From the NCBI RefSeq assembly GCF_036568125.1, contig NZ_DATCTF010000010.1, positions 496,001 to 560,000 on the forward strand: a stretch of 64,000 nucleotides of DNA, given 5' to 3'. Positions 52,253 through 62,114 of this stretch are shown here, piece by piece. Numbering within the stretch: position 1 is the first letter of the stretch; each line of letters begins with the position of its first letter. The stretch is from Magnetovibrio sp. GTDB taxonomy: Bacteria; Pseudomonadota; Alphaproteobacteria; Rhodospirillales; Magnetovibrionaceae. The notes under the pieces were generated by a model. It saw nothing but the letters and a program-made list of their open reading frames with translations. It did no database searches and was not told where the DNA came from. A program made the position numbers and the translations under genes.

Positions 52253-53370
52253 ACGAAATCGAAAACGAAATGCCCGAAGATCTCATGGACGGCGACGAGT
52301 CCGCCCAGGTCGAAAGTGAACAGGCCGACGCCCCCGACGACAACGAGGTCGAAGCCGCGCCGGTCAATCGCGCGCAGCAGCGCGAAGCCGAAATCAAGGC
52401 CGCCAATGCGGCCTTCGACGAGCTGGATGGCGACGACATGGCCGACATCGACGAGGCCGAGAACGACGAAGAGGTCGACCCCGAGCTGGTGCGTCTGCTC
52501 GAAGCGGTGATGTTCGCGTCCAGCGAACCGGTGTCGGAACGTGCCCTTGCGCACCGGTTGCCCGATGGCGTCAACGTCAAGGCGTTGTTGCGCGAACTGC
52601 GCGGCTTTTACGACGAACGCGGCGTCAATTTGGTGCGACGTGGCGGTTCGTGGGCGTTTCGCACCGCGCCGGATTTGGGCCAACGGCTGAATCTGGAAGT
52701 CGAAGTGTCGCGCAAGCTGTCGCGTGCGGCCATCGAAACGCTCGCCATCATCGCTTATCACCAGCCCGTCACCCGCGCCGAAATCGAAGAAATTCGCGGC
52801 GTCAGCCTGTCCAAGGGCACGCTCGATCTGCTGTTCGAAGAAGGCTGGATCAAACCGCGCGGACGCCGCGACACGCCGGGGCGGCCGATGCAATGGGGCA
52901 CCACCGACAATTTCTTGGATCACTTCGGTTTGGAAAGCGTCAGCCAGTTGCCCGGGCTCAAGGAACTGCGCGCCATGGGCCTGCTGGATTCGCGTCCCGC
53001 CATCGAAGCCTATTCGGTGCGTGGCACCATGCAGACCTCGGCGGAAGTTCAAGAAAGCCTGGTGCTCAGCGAAGCCGAGATCGTGCGCGCTCAACACCAC
53101 GACGAAGACGACGACATCGCCGTGCCGCCGCTGCACAACACGCCGCTGGAAGACGCCATCGACGCGACCCGCCCCGAACCGGAGCCTGAACCCGAGCCGG
53201 AGCCCGAGGTCGAAATGGACTATTCCGGCACCACCAAGGCTACGGCGGACAAGCTCGACGCGGCCATGGGCGCGGTCGCCGATGCGGTCAAGAGCGCGGT
53301 TCAGGCCTTGGAGCGGGAAGAAAACAAGGATCAAGACGACCTCGACGACGAGGACGACGAGAACCGATAA
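52249..53370 (+). CDS. scpB: Segregation and condensation protein B
   Basis: 373 aa, much longer than typical ScpB. The conserved core (about 80-250) has LLEAVMFASSEPVSE, IETLAIIAYHQPVTRAEIEEIRG and the WKTxLKFLxxFGL-like TTDNFLDHFGLESVSQLPGL. It is flanked by an acidic N-terminal extension of about 75 residues and an acidic C-terminal tail of about 110 residues with EPEPEPEPE. Overlaps scpA by four bases, indicating coupled translation. Confidence 0.94.
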   Translation: MNEIENEMPEDLMDGDESAQVESEQADAPDDNEVEAAPVNRAQQREAEIKAANAAFDELDGDDMADIDEAENDEEVDPELVRLLEAVMFASSEPVSERALAHRLPDGVNVKALLRELRGFYDERGVNLVRRGGSWAFRTAPDLGQRLNLEVEVSRKLSRAAIETLAIIAYHQPVTRAEIEEIRGVSLSKGTLDLLFEEGWIKPRGRRDTPGRPMQWGTTDNFLDHFGLESVSQLPGLKELRAMGLLDSRPAIEAYSVRGTMQTSAEVQESLVLSEAEIVRAQHHDEDDDIAVPPLHNTPLEDAIDATRPEPEPEPEPEPEVEMDYSGTTKATADKLDAAMGAVADAVKSAVQALEREENKDQDDLDDEDDENR

Positions 53371-53427
53371 AAGGCAATCACTTATGCGAAAACTTGGAGT
53401 TGTTTTCGCTGCACTGCACCGTTTCCC

Positions 53428-53456
53428 TTGATCCGGGACCATCGGCTCTGTATGAA
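53428..53456 (+). promoter_or_regulatory. Sigma-70-like promoter upstream of tatA
   Basis: TTGATC (53428-53433), 17 bases, TATGAA (53451-53456). The leader to tatA is about 107 bases and carries a GGGG/CCCC hairpin near 53501-53515. Confidence 0.55.
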
Positions 53457-53569
53457 AGTCATTCATGCGATTTCGCGGCGAGGCGCCGAACCGGCGCTGA
53501 GGGGGAGAAATCCCCGATTTCACGAGATTGCGCACAGTTTTTAAGACACCAGACGAACGGGATAACGAC

Positions 53570-53809
53570 ATGGGTGTTATGGGTATTTGGCAGTGGGTGA
53601 TCGTTCTTGCGATCGTGTTGCTGCTGTTTGGCGGCCGAGGCAAGATTTCTGGCCTCATGGGTGACTTCGGCAAAGGCCTGAAGTCCTTCAAGAAAGGCAT
53701 GAAGGGTGACGACGACGATGAAGCACCGGTAGCCAAAACCGAAGCGATCGAGGAAAAGACCACCAAGACCGTGGACGCGAAAGCCGAAGACAAGGACAAA
53801 GCCTCCTAA
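53570..53809 (+). CDS. tatA: Sec-independent translocase protein TatA
   Basis: 79 aa. One N-terminal helix ([19 protein letters not shown]) and the amphipathic helix [20 protein letters not shown] are the TatA hallmarks; an acidic/Lys tail follows. It forms the pore-like oligomer for export of folded proteins. ATG 53570 matches the family start. A terminator-like hairpin separates it from tatB. Confidence 0.95.
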   Translation: MGVMGIWQWVIVLAIVLLLFGGRGKISGLMGDFGKGLKSFKKGMKGDDDDEAPVAKTEAIEEKTTKTVDAKAEDKDKAS

Positions 53810-53826
53810 GGCTTTGTCGTCTCGCG

Positions 53827-53864
53827 TGCTGTCGCCTTGCAAAAGAGGCGGCAGCATTTCTCTT
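53827..53864 (+). terminator. Attenuator-like hairpin between tatA and tatB
   Basis: TGCTGTCGCC (53827-53836) and GGCGGCAGCA (53847-53856), 10 bp with one G-U pair, followed by TTTCTCTTT. Partial termination here would yield more tatA than tatBC message. Confidence 0.65.
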
Positions 53865-53900
53865 TCTTTCCTTGCATCAAGTAATCGGCGGTAGTCTGCC

Positions 53901-54350
53901 ATGTTCGACATCGGCTTGCCGGAAATGTTAGTGATTGGGGTGCTCGCGTTGATCGTCGTGGGCCCCAAGGACTTGCCCAAAACCATCAAGATGGTTTCAT
54001 CGTGGATTCGCAAAGCCCGCATGATGGCGCGCGACTTTCAGTCGGGCGTCGACGAGATGGTGCGCGAAGCCGAACTGGACGATGTGAAAAAGCAACTCAC
54101 CGACGGCAGCAATAGCCTGAAAAAAGAGTTGGAAGAAACCGTCGGCACCGATCTCGCCAAGGATCTTGACCTCAGCGACGACGAAACCGCCAAGGTGACT
54201 TCCAAATCCAACGTCGACGTCACCGAGGTGATGGAACCGGGCGACAGCGCCGAAGCCGACCGCACGGCGGCCATGCCGTCCGCGCCGGCTGACGATGACG
54301 ACGTGATGCCGATCGCCACCACTTCACCGAAGACGGAACAGACATCGTGA
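53901..54350 (+). CDS. tatB: Sec-independent translocase protein TatB
   Basis: 149 aa. [29 protein letters not shown] is the TatB opening (Glu in the helix start, VGPKDLP hinge), then an amphipathic helix with [17 protein letters not shown] and a long acidic tail. TatB with TatC forms the twin-arginine receptor. Its stop overlaps tatC by four bases. Confidence 0.95.
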   Translation: MFDIGLPEMLVIGVLALIVVGPKDLPKTIKMVSSWIRKARMMARDFQSGVDEMVREAELDDVKKQLTDGSNSLKKELEETVGTDLAKDLDLSDDETAKVTSKSNVDVTEVMEPGDSAEADRTAAMPSAPADDDDVMPIATTSPKTEQTS

Positions 54351-55282
54351 GCGACAGCAACGTCACCGCCGATCCTGTCGAAGAGGATAAAGCCCCGCTG
54401 ATGTCGCATCTGCTGGAGCTGCGCAAACGTCTGATGGTTTCATTGGGCGTGGTGTTGGTGCTGTTCTTCGCCTGCTACGGTGTGTCGGAATACATTTATT
54501 CGTTCCTTGCCCAGCCATTGGCCGATGTTTTGCGCGAACACGGCGGCGGGAACCAGCGCATGATCTTCACCGCGCCGCACGAAGCGTTCTTCACCCGCAT
54601 CAAGGTGGCGTTCTTCGCTGCGGTCTTCATCAGCTTCCCGTTCGTCGCCGCGCAGTTTTGGAAGTTCGTCGCGCCGGGACTGTATAAAAATGAAAAGAAA
54701 GCGCTGCTGCCGTTCTTGATTGCTTCGCCGGTCTTGTTCTTCTTGGGCGCGGCGCTGGCGTACTATTTTGTGTTTCCCGTCGCGTGGCAGTTCTTTGCCG
54801 GGTTCCAAAGCACCACGGGCGCGGGCGGTCTGCCGATCGAATTGGAAACCAAGGTCAGCGAATACCTGTCGTTGGTGATGCGTTTGATCTTCGTGTTCGG
54901 TTTGGCGTTCGAACTGCCGGTGGTGCTGACGCTGCTGGGCCGCGCGGGCATGGTCACGGCCAAGGGCTTGCGCGAAAAACGCCGCTATGCGGTGGTGATC
55001 GCGTTCATCGCCGCCGCGATCTTGACGCCGCCCGACGTGATCACCCAAATCGGCCTCGCGGTGCCGACGTTGATGCTGTACGAAATTTCCATCCTGTCCG
55101 TCGCCATGGTCGACAAGCGTCGCGAGGAAGACGAGGATGAACTGGAAGACGACAGCGACGACGAGGACAAGGGCCTGGTGTTCGACGAAGACGAAACCGG
55201 ACCGACCGAGCCCAAGCCCGCACCGGAAAAAAAGCCCGAACACGGCGACAAAAACAAAGTTGATGAAGTACCCGAACCTTAA
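54347..55282 (+). CDS. tatC: Sec-independent translocase protein TatC
   Basis: 311 aa, six transmembrane helices. Family blocks [33 protein letters not shown], and the [20 protein letters not shown] segment with the conserved FExP glutamate. About 55 acidic and Pro/Lys residues extend the C-terminus (DDSDDEDKG and onward), absent from E. coli TatC. Confidence 0.96.
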   Translation: MSDSNVTADPVEEDKAPLMSHLLELRKRLMVSLGVVLVLFFACYGVSEYIYSFLAQPLADVLREHGGGNQRMIFTAPHEAFFTRIKVAFFAAVFISFPFVAAQFWKFVAPGLYKNEKKALLPFLIASPVLFFLGAALAYYFVFPVAWQFFAGFQSTTGAGGLPIELETKVSEYLSLVMRLIFVFGLAFELPVVLTLLGRAGMVTAKGLREKRRYAVVIAFIAAAILTPPDVITQIGLAVPTLMLYEISILSVAMVDKRREEDEDELEDDSDDEDKGLVFDEDETGPTEPKPAPEKKPEHGDKNKVDEVPEP

Positions 55283-55305
55283 GTTCGGTTCAGGGGAGAC
55301 GGCCG

Positions 55306-56583
55306 ATGCATGACATCCGCAAAATTCGCGAAAACCCGCAAGCCTTCGACGCCGGATTGGCGCGCCGTGGCTTGGAGCCGTTGAGCGGCGAGCTGATCGC
55401 CTTGGACGACGAGCGCAAGGCGCTGGGCACCTTGGCGCAAGAGATCCAGTCCGCACGCAACGCGGCGGCCAAGGAAATCGGCCAGCGCAAAGCCCGGGGC
55501 GAAGACGCGGCGGATTTGATCGAAGAGGTGTCCAAATCCAAGGACGCCCAGGCCGACGCCGAAAGCAAGGCCAAAGACGCGACCGACAAGCTCAACGCCG
55601 CCCTGGCAGGCATCCCCAACATCCCCGACGCCGACGTGCCCGACGGCGCGGACGAACACGACAACGTCGAGGTTAAAAAATGGGGCACGCCCAAGAGCTT
55701 CGATTTTGCCGTGAAAGACCACGTCGATTTGGGCGAAGGCTTGGGCATGATGGATTTCGAAACGGCGGCGAAGATGTCCGGCGCGCGGTTCGTGATTTTG
55801 TCGGGTCAACTGGCGCGGCTGGAACGGGCGTTGGCGAACTTCATGCTCGACCAACAAACCCTGCACAACGGCTACACCGAAGTGAACCCGCCCGCGTTGG
55901 TCAAAGACAACGCGCTGTTCGGCACCGGCCAGTTGCCGAAATTTGCCGAAGATCTGTTTCACACCGAAGACGATTACTGGCTGATCCCCACCGCCGAAGT
56001 GCCGCTGACCAACATCGTCGCCGAGGAAATGATCGCCGAGGATTACCTGCCGCGCCGCTACACTGCGATGACGTGGTGCTTCCGTTCCGAAGCGGGTTCG
56101 GCGGGCAAGGACACCCGCGGCATGATCCGCCAGCACCAGTTCACCAAGGTGGAAATGGTGTCGGTGGTCAAACCCGAAGACTCTGACGCCGAGCTCGCAC
56201 GCATGACCAGCTGCGCCGAAGGCATCCTGGAAGCGCTTGAACTGCCGTACCGCACCGTGGCGCTGTGCACCGGCGACATGGGCTTCGGCGCGGTCAAGAC
56301 CTTCGACATCGAAGTGTGGCTGCCGGCGCAAGACACCTACCGGGAAATTTCCAGCTGTTCCAACACCCGCGATTTCCAAGCGCGGCGTATGAACGCGCGT
56401 TTCAAGCGGGCAGGGGAAAAGAAGCCCGAATTCGTCCACACGCTGAACGGTTCGGGTCTGGCGGTCGGTCGTTGCTTGGTGGCGGTGTTGGAAAACTATC
56501 AAAACGAAGACGGCTCCATCACCGTGCCCGAAGCCTTGCGTCCGTACATGGGTGGGCTCGAGGTCATCAAGGGATCGAGCTGA
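55306..56583 (+). CDS. serS: Seryl-tRNA synthetase
   Basis: 425 aa class II enzyme. [22 protein letters not shown] opens it, then a long antiparallel coiled coil (about 25-105), then motif 2 ([17 protein letters not shown], here CFRSEAG) and motif 3 ([18 protein letters not shown]). The core is complete. surE begins 2 bases after its stop. Confidence 0.98.
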   Translation: MHDIRKIRENPQAFDAGLARRGLEPLSGELIALDDERKALGTLAQEIQSARNAAAKEIGQRKARGEDAADLIEEVSKSKDAQADAESKAKDATDKLNAALAGIPNIPDADVPDGADEHDNVEVKKWGTPKSFDFAVKDHVDLGEGLGMMDFETAAKMSGARFVILSGQLARLERALANFMLDQQTLHNGYTEVNPPALVKDNALFGTGQLPKFAEDLFHTEDDYWLIPTAEVPLTNIVAEEMIAEDYLPRRYTAMTWCFRSEAGSAGKDTRGMIRQHQFTKVEMVSVVKPEDSDAELARMTSCAEGILEALELPYRTVALCTGDMGFGAVKTFDIEVWLPAQDTYREISSCSNTRDFQARRMNARFKRAGEKKPEFVHTLNGSGLAVGRCLVAVLENYQNEDGSITVPEALRPYMGGLEVIKGSS

Positions 56584-56585
56584 CC

Positions 56586-57365
56586 ATGCGCGAGCGCGTG
56601 CCCGACCTGTCCCGCGCGCGGGTGCTGATTTCCAACGACGATGGCGTTAACGCGCCGGGCATCAAGGCCCTGGAACGGGTGATGAAGCGCATCGCCGGCG
56701 AGGTCTGGGTGGTCGCGCCGCAAACGGAACAAAGCGCCGCCGGACATTCGCTGACCTTGCGCTCGCCGCTGCGCATCCACAAAGTTTCCAAGCACAAGTT
56801 CGCCGTCACCGGCACGCCCACGGATTCCGTGATGCTGGCGGTGCACGAAGTGATGAAGGACTGCCCGCCCGATCTGGTGCTCTCAGGCATCAACCGCGGC
56901 GGCAATCTGGGCGAAGACGTAACCTATTCCGGCACCGTGGCGGCGGCCATGGAGGGGACGCTGCTGGGCATTCCGTCGGTGGCCTTTTCCCTGGTCACCC
57001 CCGATGAAGCCAAAGCTCATTGGAAGACGGCGGAAGTCTACGTCGAAAAGGTCATGAAGCAGTTGGCCGGGGTGTCGTTCCCGCGCGGCGTGCTGCTCAA
57101 TGTCAACATTCCCGATTGCCTTGCCGATCAGGTCACGGGGATCGAGACCACCCGCCAAGGGCGGCGCAAGATCGGCTGCGAGCTGTTGCAAGGCCGCGAC
57201 CCCAAGGGCGCGCCGTATTATTGGATCGGCGCGCAGCGCGACGAGGACAAGTCGCTCAAAGGCACCGACCTGGAAGCGGTCAGTCGCGGCGCGGTGTCGA
57301 TCACGCCGCTGAGCCTCGACCTGACCCACCGGGCGATGATCAAGACCTTGAAGGAGGCCCTTTGA
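56586..57365 (+). CDS. surE: 5'-nucleotidase SurE
   Basis: 259 aa. VLISNDDGVNAPGIKAL with the metal Asp pair, VVAPQTEQSAAGHSLT and VLSGINRGGNLGEDVTYSGTV are the family blocks. It dephosphorylates nucleoside 3'- and 5'-monophosphates in stress or stationary phase. ATG 56586 is the family start. The stop overlaps pcm (TGATG), as in the surE-pcm-nlpD arrangement of gammaproteobacteria. Confidence 0.97.
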   Translation: MRERVPDLSRARVLISNDDGVNAPGIKALERVMKRIAGEVWVVAPQTEQSAAGHSLTLRSPLRIHKVSKHKFAVTGTPTDSVMLAVHEVMKDCPPDLVLSGINRGGNLGEDVTYSGTVAAAMEGTLLGIPSVAFSLVTPDEAKAHWKTAEVYVEKVMKQLAGVSFPRGVLLNVNIPDCLADQVTGIETTRQGRRKIGCELLQGRDPKGAPYYWIGAQRDEDKSLKGTDLEAVSRGAVSITPLSLDLTHRAMIKTLKEAL

Positions 57366-58015
57366 TGGCTGCCCCTTCCGCGCCGCGCAATCCCGGCATG
57401 ATGCAGTTGGTCTTGGACCTGCGCAAAAACGGTGTCGCGCCCGCGATCATCGACATCATGGAAAAGACCCCGCGCGAGATGTTCGTGCCCCAAGCCTTTC
57501 AAGACCGCGCGTTCGAAAACGCGGCCTTGCCGATCGGCCATCATCAGACCATCAGCCAACCCCTGGTGGTGGCGCAGATGACCGAGGCGTTGGAACTCAG
57601 CGATCGCTGCAAGGTGCTGGAGATCGGCACCGGGTCGGGCTATCAGGCCGCCGTGCTGGCACCGCTGTGTCGGCGGCTCTACACCATCGAACGTCACCGC
57701 AACCTGCAAGACGAAGCCATCAAGCGGTTCGAGGCCCTGCGCATCCACAACATCACCACGCGGTGCGGCGACGGATCGAAGGGCTGGCCCGAACAGGCGC
57801 CGTTCGACCGCATCATCGTCACGGCGGCGGCCATCGACATTCCGCCGGTGCTGGTGGATCAACTGGCCGTCGGCGGCATCATGGTGGTGCCGATCGGCGA
57901 CGACCAGCATGATCAGCGTCTGGTCAAGGTGGTGCGGCGCGAAGACGATACCAAAATCACCGACCTTGGATGGGTGCGGTTCGTGCCGTTCGTCGAAGGC
58001 GAAGCCCCGGCATGA
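57365..58015 (+). CDS. pcm: Protein-L-isoaspartate O-methyltransferase
   Basis: 216 aa. VLEIGTGSGYQAAVLAPL is intact SAM motif I, preceded by the substrate loop LPIGHHQTISQPLVVAQM. It repairs isoaspartyl damage in proteins. Translation is coupled to surE. Compare the PCMT-like gene at 29387, in which motif I is lost. Confidence 0.97.
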   Translation: MAAPSAPRNPGMMQLVLDLRKNGVAPAIIDIMEKTPREMFVPQAFQDRAFENAALPIGHHQTISQPLVVAQMTEALELSDRCKVLEIGTGSGYQAAVLAPLCRRLYTIERHRNLQDEAIKRFEALRIHNITTRCGDGSKGWPEQAPFDRIIVTAAAIDIPPVLVDQLAVGGIMVVPIGDDQHDQRLVKVVRREDDTKITDLGWVRFVPFVEGEAPA

Positions 58016-58070
58016 CCCTTGGCGCGTTCCAGGCATTGATGCCAAGCGCGGCTAAGGCCATAATCCGCCT

Positions 58071-59021
58071 ATGGTGATGGATTCCGGACGATTTTTGAAA
58101 CAAGGATTTGCGTTGCTCGCGTTGCTGGCCCTGTCGGCGTGCGGCGGGCTGTCGTTCCCGTCGTCGAGCGACGGTCCGCGTTCGGTCAATCGTCCCGGGG
58201 CCAGCAGCGATGCGTTCATCAACGCCACCGCCGTCAAGGTCGGTCGTGGCGACACGGTCTATTCGATCGCGCGGCGTCACAAACTGTCGCCGCGCGACAT
58301 CATCGACGCCAACAATCTGCGCCCGCCCTATGAACTCACCGTCGGTCAGCGTTTGGAACTGCCCCGTGGGCGTCTGCATACGGTGCAAAGCGGCGAGTAT
58401 CTGGCATTGATCGCCAAGCGTTACAATTCCGACGCCTTCGCCATCGCGCGCGTCAACGGCATTCGCGCGCCGTACACCATCTATCCGGGCCAGCAATTGC
58501 GCATTCCGCGGGGGAGCGGGGGGACGGAGGTCGCCAGCGCGCCGCCGCCCGCGCCCAGTGCCGCGCCGAGCGCTAAGGTGACGCCGACCCGGCCCAGCGC
58601 GACGCCGCCGTCCAAGACCCCGGTGCCCCAACCGCCCAAGCGCTCCGGCGGCAAGTTCGGCTGGCCGGTCGATGGCAAAGTGATTTCCAGCTACGGCAGC
58701 AAGGACAAGGGCCTGCACAACGACGGCATCAACATCGCCGCGCCGCGCGGCACGCTGGTGAAGGCGTCGGAAAACGGCGTGGTGGCCTATGCGGGCAACG
58801 AAATTCGCGGCTTCGGCAACTTGCTGCTGATCAAGCACGACGGCGGCTGGGTCACGGCATACGCTCATAACGACGAGCTTTTGGTCAAACGTGGCGACAA
58901 GGTCGCCAAGGGCCAGAAAATTTCTCGGGTCGGCAGCACTGGCAGCGTCAGCGAACCGCAACTACATTTTGAATTGAGAAAGGGTTCGACCGCCGTCGAT
59001 CCCCACAAATACCTCATGTAG
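58071..59021 (+). CDS. nlpD: LysM/LytM (M23-type) lipoprotein, NlpD-like
   Basis: 316 aa. Lipobox LSACG with Cys about residue 24, two LysM domains (about 56-100 and 103-147), a Pro/Ala/Ser linker and a C-terminal LytM domain. In active M23 peptidases the metal site is HxxxD and HxH; here GLHNDGINIAAP lacks the Asp (N instead) and PQLHFELRKG lacks the first His. So it is probably an inactive amidase activator, like E. coli NlpD. It follows surE-pcm, the same order as in E. coli. Confidence 0.9.
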   Translation: MVMDSGRFLKQGFALLALLALSACGGLSFPSSSDGPRSVNRPGASSDAFINATAVKVGRGDTVYSIARRHKLSPRDIIDANNLRPPYELTVGQRLELPRGRLHTVQSGEYLALIAKRYNSDAFAIARVNGIRAPYTIYPGQQLRIPRGSGGTEVASAPPPAPSAAPSAKVTPTRPSATPPSKTPVPQPPKRSGGKFGWPVDGKVISSYGSKDKGLHNDGINIAAPRGTLVKASENGVVAYAGNEIRGFGNLLLIKHDGGWVTAYAHNDELLVKRGDKVAKGQKISRVGSTGSVSEPQLHFELRKGSTAVDPHKYLM

Positions 59022-59069
59022 CAGGCCCCATCGATGTTCTTGGGGCCGGAATGGAACCAGGAGATGGAT

Positions 59070-59462
59070 ATGCAAGACCAGACCCGCGACAATCTCACCG
59101 ACAAGTCGACGTGGATGCGGCTCATCTACATCGTCCTGTTCGCCATCGCCTTCAACATCGCCGAAATCCTCATCGCCATGATCACCGTGGTGCAGTTCTT
59201 CACCGTTCTGTTCACCAAGGCCCCCAACGCCCGTTTGCAAACCCTGGGCGGCGATCTGGGCGGCTACATTCGCGACGTGACTGCGTTTCTGACCTTCCAA
59301 ACCGACCATATGCCGTATCCGGTCAGCGATTGGGGGCAGCAGGAACCTGAGCCCGAACCGGCCCCGGAACCGGCTGCGAAAAAGACCACGACGCGCAAAC
59401 CCGCAGCGAAAAAGAAACCCGCAACGAAAAAGGCCCCGCCGAAGACGAGCGAGCCTGAATAA
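59070..59462 (+). CDS. DUF4389 membrane protein
   Basis: About 130 aa. The DUF4389 core contains TWMRLIYIVLFAIAFNIAEILIAMI (one helix) and FFTVLFTKAPNARL, with LTFQTDHMPYP after. A Lys/Pro/Ala-rich tail, histone H1-like (AAKKTTTRKP), closes it. AGGAG lies 6 bases before ATG 59070. Function is unknown. A CTCTGG/CCAGAG inverted repeat without a U-run lies 15 bases after the stop. Confidence 0.85.
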   Translation: MQDQTRDNLTDKSTWMRLIYIVLFAIAFNIAEILIAMITVVQFFTVLFTKAPNARLQTLGGDLGGYIRDVTAFLTFQTDHMPYPVSDWGQQEPEPEPAPEPAAKKTTTRKPAAKKKPATKKAPPKTSEPE

Positions 59463-59668
59463 CGGTAAAAGGCCCCCTCTGGGGCAGTAGCTACTCCAGA
59501 GCATGGCGTGCCATCACTTCATTGATGAGCGCACACCCGCTGTTGTGGGCGGCAAGGACGCGCCGTGCGGAGACACGGACGTTCCATCTGATTGTCACTA
59601 TGTCCTTAAAACACTGTATGCTCAAACGGGGCATTTGCAAAAACCTGCAACATACAAAGGTTCAGGCT

Positions 59669-60091
59669 ATGGCCATTGAGTGGAACGACAAGCTATCGGT
59701 TGGCAACGAACTTATCGATGATGATCACAAGCACCTGATCAAACTGATCAATGCATATGAAATGGCAATCTCAACGGGAAACCTCAAACTTCTCGGACCC
59801 GCATTTGAGGCTCTTGAGCAGTACGCGAAAGAGCATTTTCAACGCGAGGAAAATCTCATGGAGGCTGTGTATTTTCCAGGTCTGCGTGATCATCGTGAGA
59901 AGCACAGGCTGCTCCTGAAAGGGGTTCAAGAAAAGCATCAGGAAGTTAAAAAAGGGGGCGACATCGACCTCGCCGCATTATCGTCATTCCTGAGGTCCTG
60001 GCTGATCGATCATGTCGTGAAAGAGGATATGCAATACAAGCCCCATGTCATTGGCAAACGGACCGACAAACTGACGCCTCTGGAACCATAA
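59669..60091 (+). CDS. Bacteriohemerythrin
   Basis: 140 aa single-domain hemerythrin. Ligands H20, H56, E60, H75, H79, H115 and D120 are all in place. Opening MAIEWNDKLSVGNELIDDDH is typical. It stores or senses O2 or guards against it. ATG 59669 is chosen over upstream in-frame codons because those lack hemerythrin sequence. It is the second hemerythrin in the window; the first is fused to a receiver domain at 43426. Confidence 0.94.
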   Translation: MAIEWNDKLSVGNELIDDDHKHLIKLINAYEMAISTGNLKLLGPAFEALEQYAKEHFQREENLMEAVYFPGLRDHREKHRLLLKGVQEKHQEVKKGGDIDLAALSSFLRSWLIDHVVKEDMQYKPHVIGKRTDKLTPLEP

Positions 60092-60166
60092 CGGTTGCTG
60101 CCGACGATCAGGCGACCTTTCATGGAGTGGGTGTTGGCAATCGCTCTCGGTTGCGAGATAGGCACG

Positions 60167-60201
60167 AAAAAAAAAGGCGAAGCCCGAAAGCTTCGCCTTT
60201 T
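60167..60201. terminator. Bidirectional terminator between hemerythrin and ald
   Basis: AAGGCGAAGC (60174-60183) and GCTTCGCCTT (60190-60199) with a 6-base loop, A-run left and T-run right. Confidence 0.9.
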
Positions 60202-60224
60202 CAGTTGGGCGCGAGGAGTCTGTC

Positions 60225-61343
60225 TTAAGCTGCCAGCGCCTTTGCGGGATCGACGAAATCGTAGCCTTGGTCTTCGGCCACGGCTTTGTAAGTGATCTGG
60301 CCGTGGTAGACGTTGAGGCCTTCCAGCAGGTGCGGGTTGTCCAGCAACGCCTGACGGTAGCCCTTGGACGCCAGTTCCAGGCCGAACGGCAAGGTGGCGT
60401 TGTTGAGGGCGAAGGTCGAGGTGCGCGGCACCGCGCCGGGCATGTTGGCGACGCAGTAGTGCACGACGTCGTCGACGACGTAGGTCGGGTCGGCGTGGGT
60501 GGTGGCGTGCGAGGTTTCAAAGCAGCCGCCTTGATCGATGGCGACGTCGGCAAGCACGGAGCCGGGGCGCATGGCCTTGACCATTTCGGCGGTGACCAGC
60601 TTCGGTGCGGCCGCACCCTTGATCAGCACGCCGCCGACCACCAGGTCGGAATCCAGAACCGTGGCTTCCAAAGCGGAGGCGGAGGAGTAGAGCGTCTTCA
60701 ACGCCGGGCCGAAGCGGCCGTTCAGGCGGTCGAGAACGTCGACGTTGCGGTCCAGGACCGTGACGTCGGCACCCATGCCGAGCGCCATCTGGATGGCGTT
60801 TTCGCCAACCACGCCGCCACCGATGATGGCGACTTTGGCCGGAGCCACGCCCGGAACGCCGCCGAGCAGCATGCCCGCGCCGCCGTGGGCTTTTTCCAAC
60901 GCATGTGCACCGGCCTGGATCGACATGCGACCGGCAACCTGGGACATCGGCGCCAGCAAGGGCAGGCCGCCCGCTGCGCTGGTGACGGTTTCATAAGCCA
61001 CGCACACCGCGCCGCTGTCGACCAGATCGCGGGTCTGCTCGGCGTCCGGCGCCAGGTGCAGATAGGTGAACAGGATCTGGTCTTCGCGCAGCATCTTGCG
61101 TTCGACGGCCTGGGGTTCTTTAACCTTCACCACCATGTCGGCGCGATCGAAGACTTCCTTGGCGGTGCCGACGATGGTTGCGCCGGCGGCTTCGTACAGT
61201 GCGTCGGGGCAGCCGATGCCGATACCGGCATTGGTTTCGACGATGGCGCTGTGGCCGCGGTTGACGAACTCACGAACGCTGTCCGGCGTCAGGCCGACGC
61301 GATATTCGTGGTTTTTGATCTCTTTCGGAACACCGATCAACAT
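60225..61343 (-). CDS. ald: Alanine dehydrogenase
   Basis: 372 aa. [20 protein letters not shown] is the family start. The NAD-binding site is [21 protein letters not shown] and the pyruvate-site Lys/His are in RVGLTP and LHLAP. It interconverts L-alanine and pyruvate with NAD and ammonia. GGGAG lies about 9 bases before ATG 61343. Divergent from an Lrp/AsnC gene, the usual regulator of ald (AldR type). Confidence 0.96.
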   Translation of the reverse strand: MLIGVPKEIKNHEYRVGLTPDSVREFVNRGHSAIVETNAGIGIGCPDALYEAAGATIVGTAKEVFDRADMVVKVKEPQAVERKMLREDQILFTYLHLAPDAEQTRDLVDSGAVCVAYETVTSAAGGLPLLAPMSQVAGRMSIQAGAHALEKAHGGAGMLLGGVPGVAPAKVAIIGGGVVGENAIQMALGMGADVTVLDRNVDVLDRLNGRFGPALKTLYSSASALEATVLDSDLVVGGVLIKGAAAPKLVTAEMVKAMRPGSVLADVAIDQGGCFETSHATTHADPTYVVDDVVHYCVANMPGAVPRTSTFALNNATLPFGLELASKGYRQALLDNPHLLEGLNVYHGQITYKAVAEDQGYDFVDPAKALAA

Positions 61344-61485
61344 TCTAAGCAACTCCCTGGGTTAGCCATACAGGCATGTCCGTTAAATCTGTAACCAGGA
61401 TATGCGCGAAGCTGAGAAATGTGCTTGCAAAGATGCGCCATTTTTTCGATTATTATGAAGATAATTCGACTTAATTGTTTCATGA

Positions 61486-61499
61486 CGCAATAATTTGCG
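61486..61499. promoter_or_regulatory. Palindrome in the ald/lrp divergent promoter
   Basis: CGCAA-TAAT-TTGCG, perfect arms, 12 bases before the regulator's first start codon. An imperfect TCGATTATT/GATAATTCGA repeat lies just to its left at about 61446-61468. AT-rich-centred palindromes like these fit Lrp/AsnC binding. Confidence 0.5.
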
Positions 61500-61511
61500 A
61501 ATATTAGAAAG

Positions 61512-62024
61512 ATGTGTGCAATGACCCCCCAAAATTTTCTGGGCCTCGATTCCACGGATATGCGCTTGCTCGATGCGCTGCAGAGCGACGGGCGCATCAC
61601 CAACCAGGATTTGGCCGAAAAAGTGAACTTGTCGCCGTCGGCGTGCTTGCGCCGGGTGCGACGCTTGGAAGATAGCGGTGTGATCAACGGTTACGTCGCG
61701 CTTTTGAATCCGGCCAAGGTGGGGCGGTCGTCGAACATCTTTATCGAAATCACCCTGTCGAGCCAGAGCGAGGCCGTTTTGGACGCGTTCGAACTTGCCA
61801 TCGCCAAAATCCCCGACGTGATGGAATGCTATTTGATGGCCGGCGAGGCGGATTACCTGGTGCGCGTCGCGGTGTCGTCGGCGGAAGATTACGAACGCAT
61901 CCACAAATCGTATTTCTCGCGCTTGCCGGGGGTGGCGCGCATTCGCTCGATCTTCGCCATGCGCACGGTGTGCAAAAAACGCGGTTTCGTCTTGGAAACC
62001 GAACCAAAGACCATAAGTGTATGA
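61512..62024 (+). CDS. Lrp/AsnC-family regulator of alanine dehydrogenase
   Basis: 170 aa. N-terminal winged HTH (LDALQSDGRITNQDLAEKVN then LSPSACLRRVRRLEDSG) and the RAM effector domain (CYLMAGEADYLVRVAV). Start ATG 61512 or 61521. Position opposite ald suggests an AldR-type activator that responds to alanine, binding the sites between the two genes. Confidence 0.93.
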   Translation: MCAMTPQNFLGLDSTDMRLLDALQSDGRITNQDLAEKVNLSPSACLRRVRRLEDSGVINGYVALLNPAKVGRSSNIFIEITLSSQSEAVLDAFELAIAKIPDVMECYLMAGEADYLVRVAVSSAEDYERIHKSYFSRLPGVARIRSIFAMRTVCKKRGFVLETEPKTISV

Positions 62025-62114
62025 AAAGAATTACGATCCCCTGAAGTGTGCTCGGTATGATATGCTTCCGGTTGCAGTGCTCTCATTTTGATGTTTTTGA
62101 GTGGAGTTTTCATC

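Noticed and set aside
59477-59501. CTCTGG/CCAGAG inverted repeat after the DUF4389 gene as a terminator
   Set aside because: No T-run follows on either strand in the right place; kept only as a remark.
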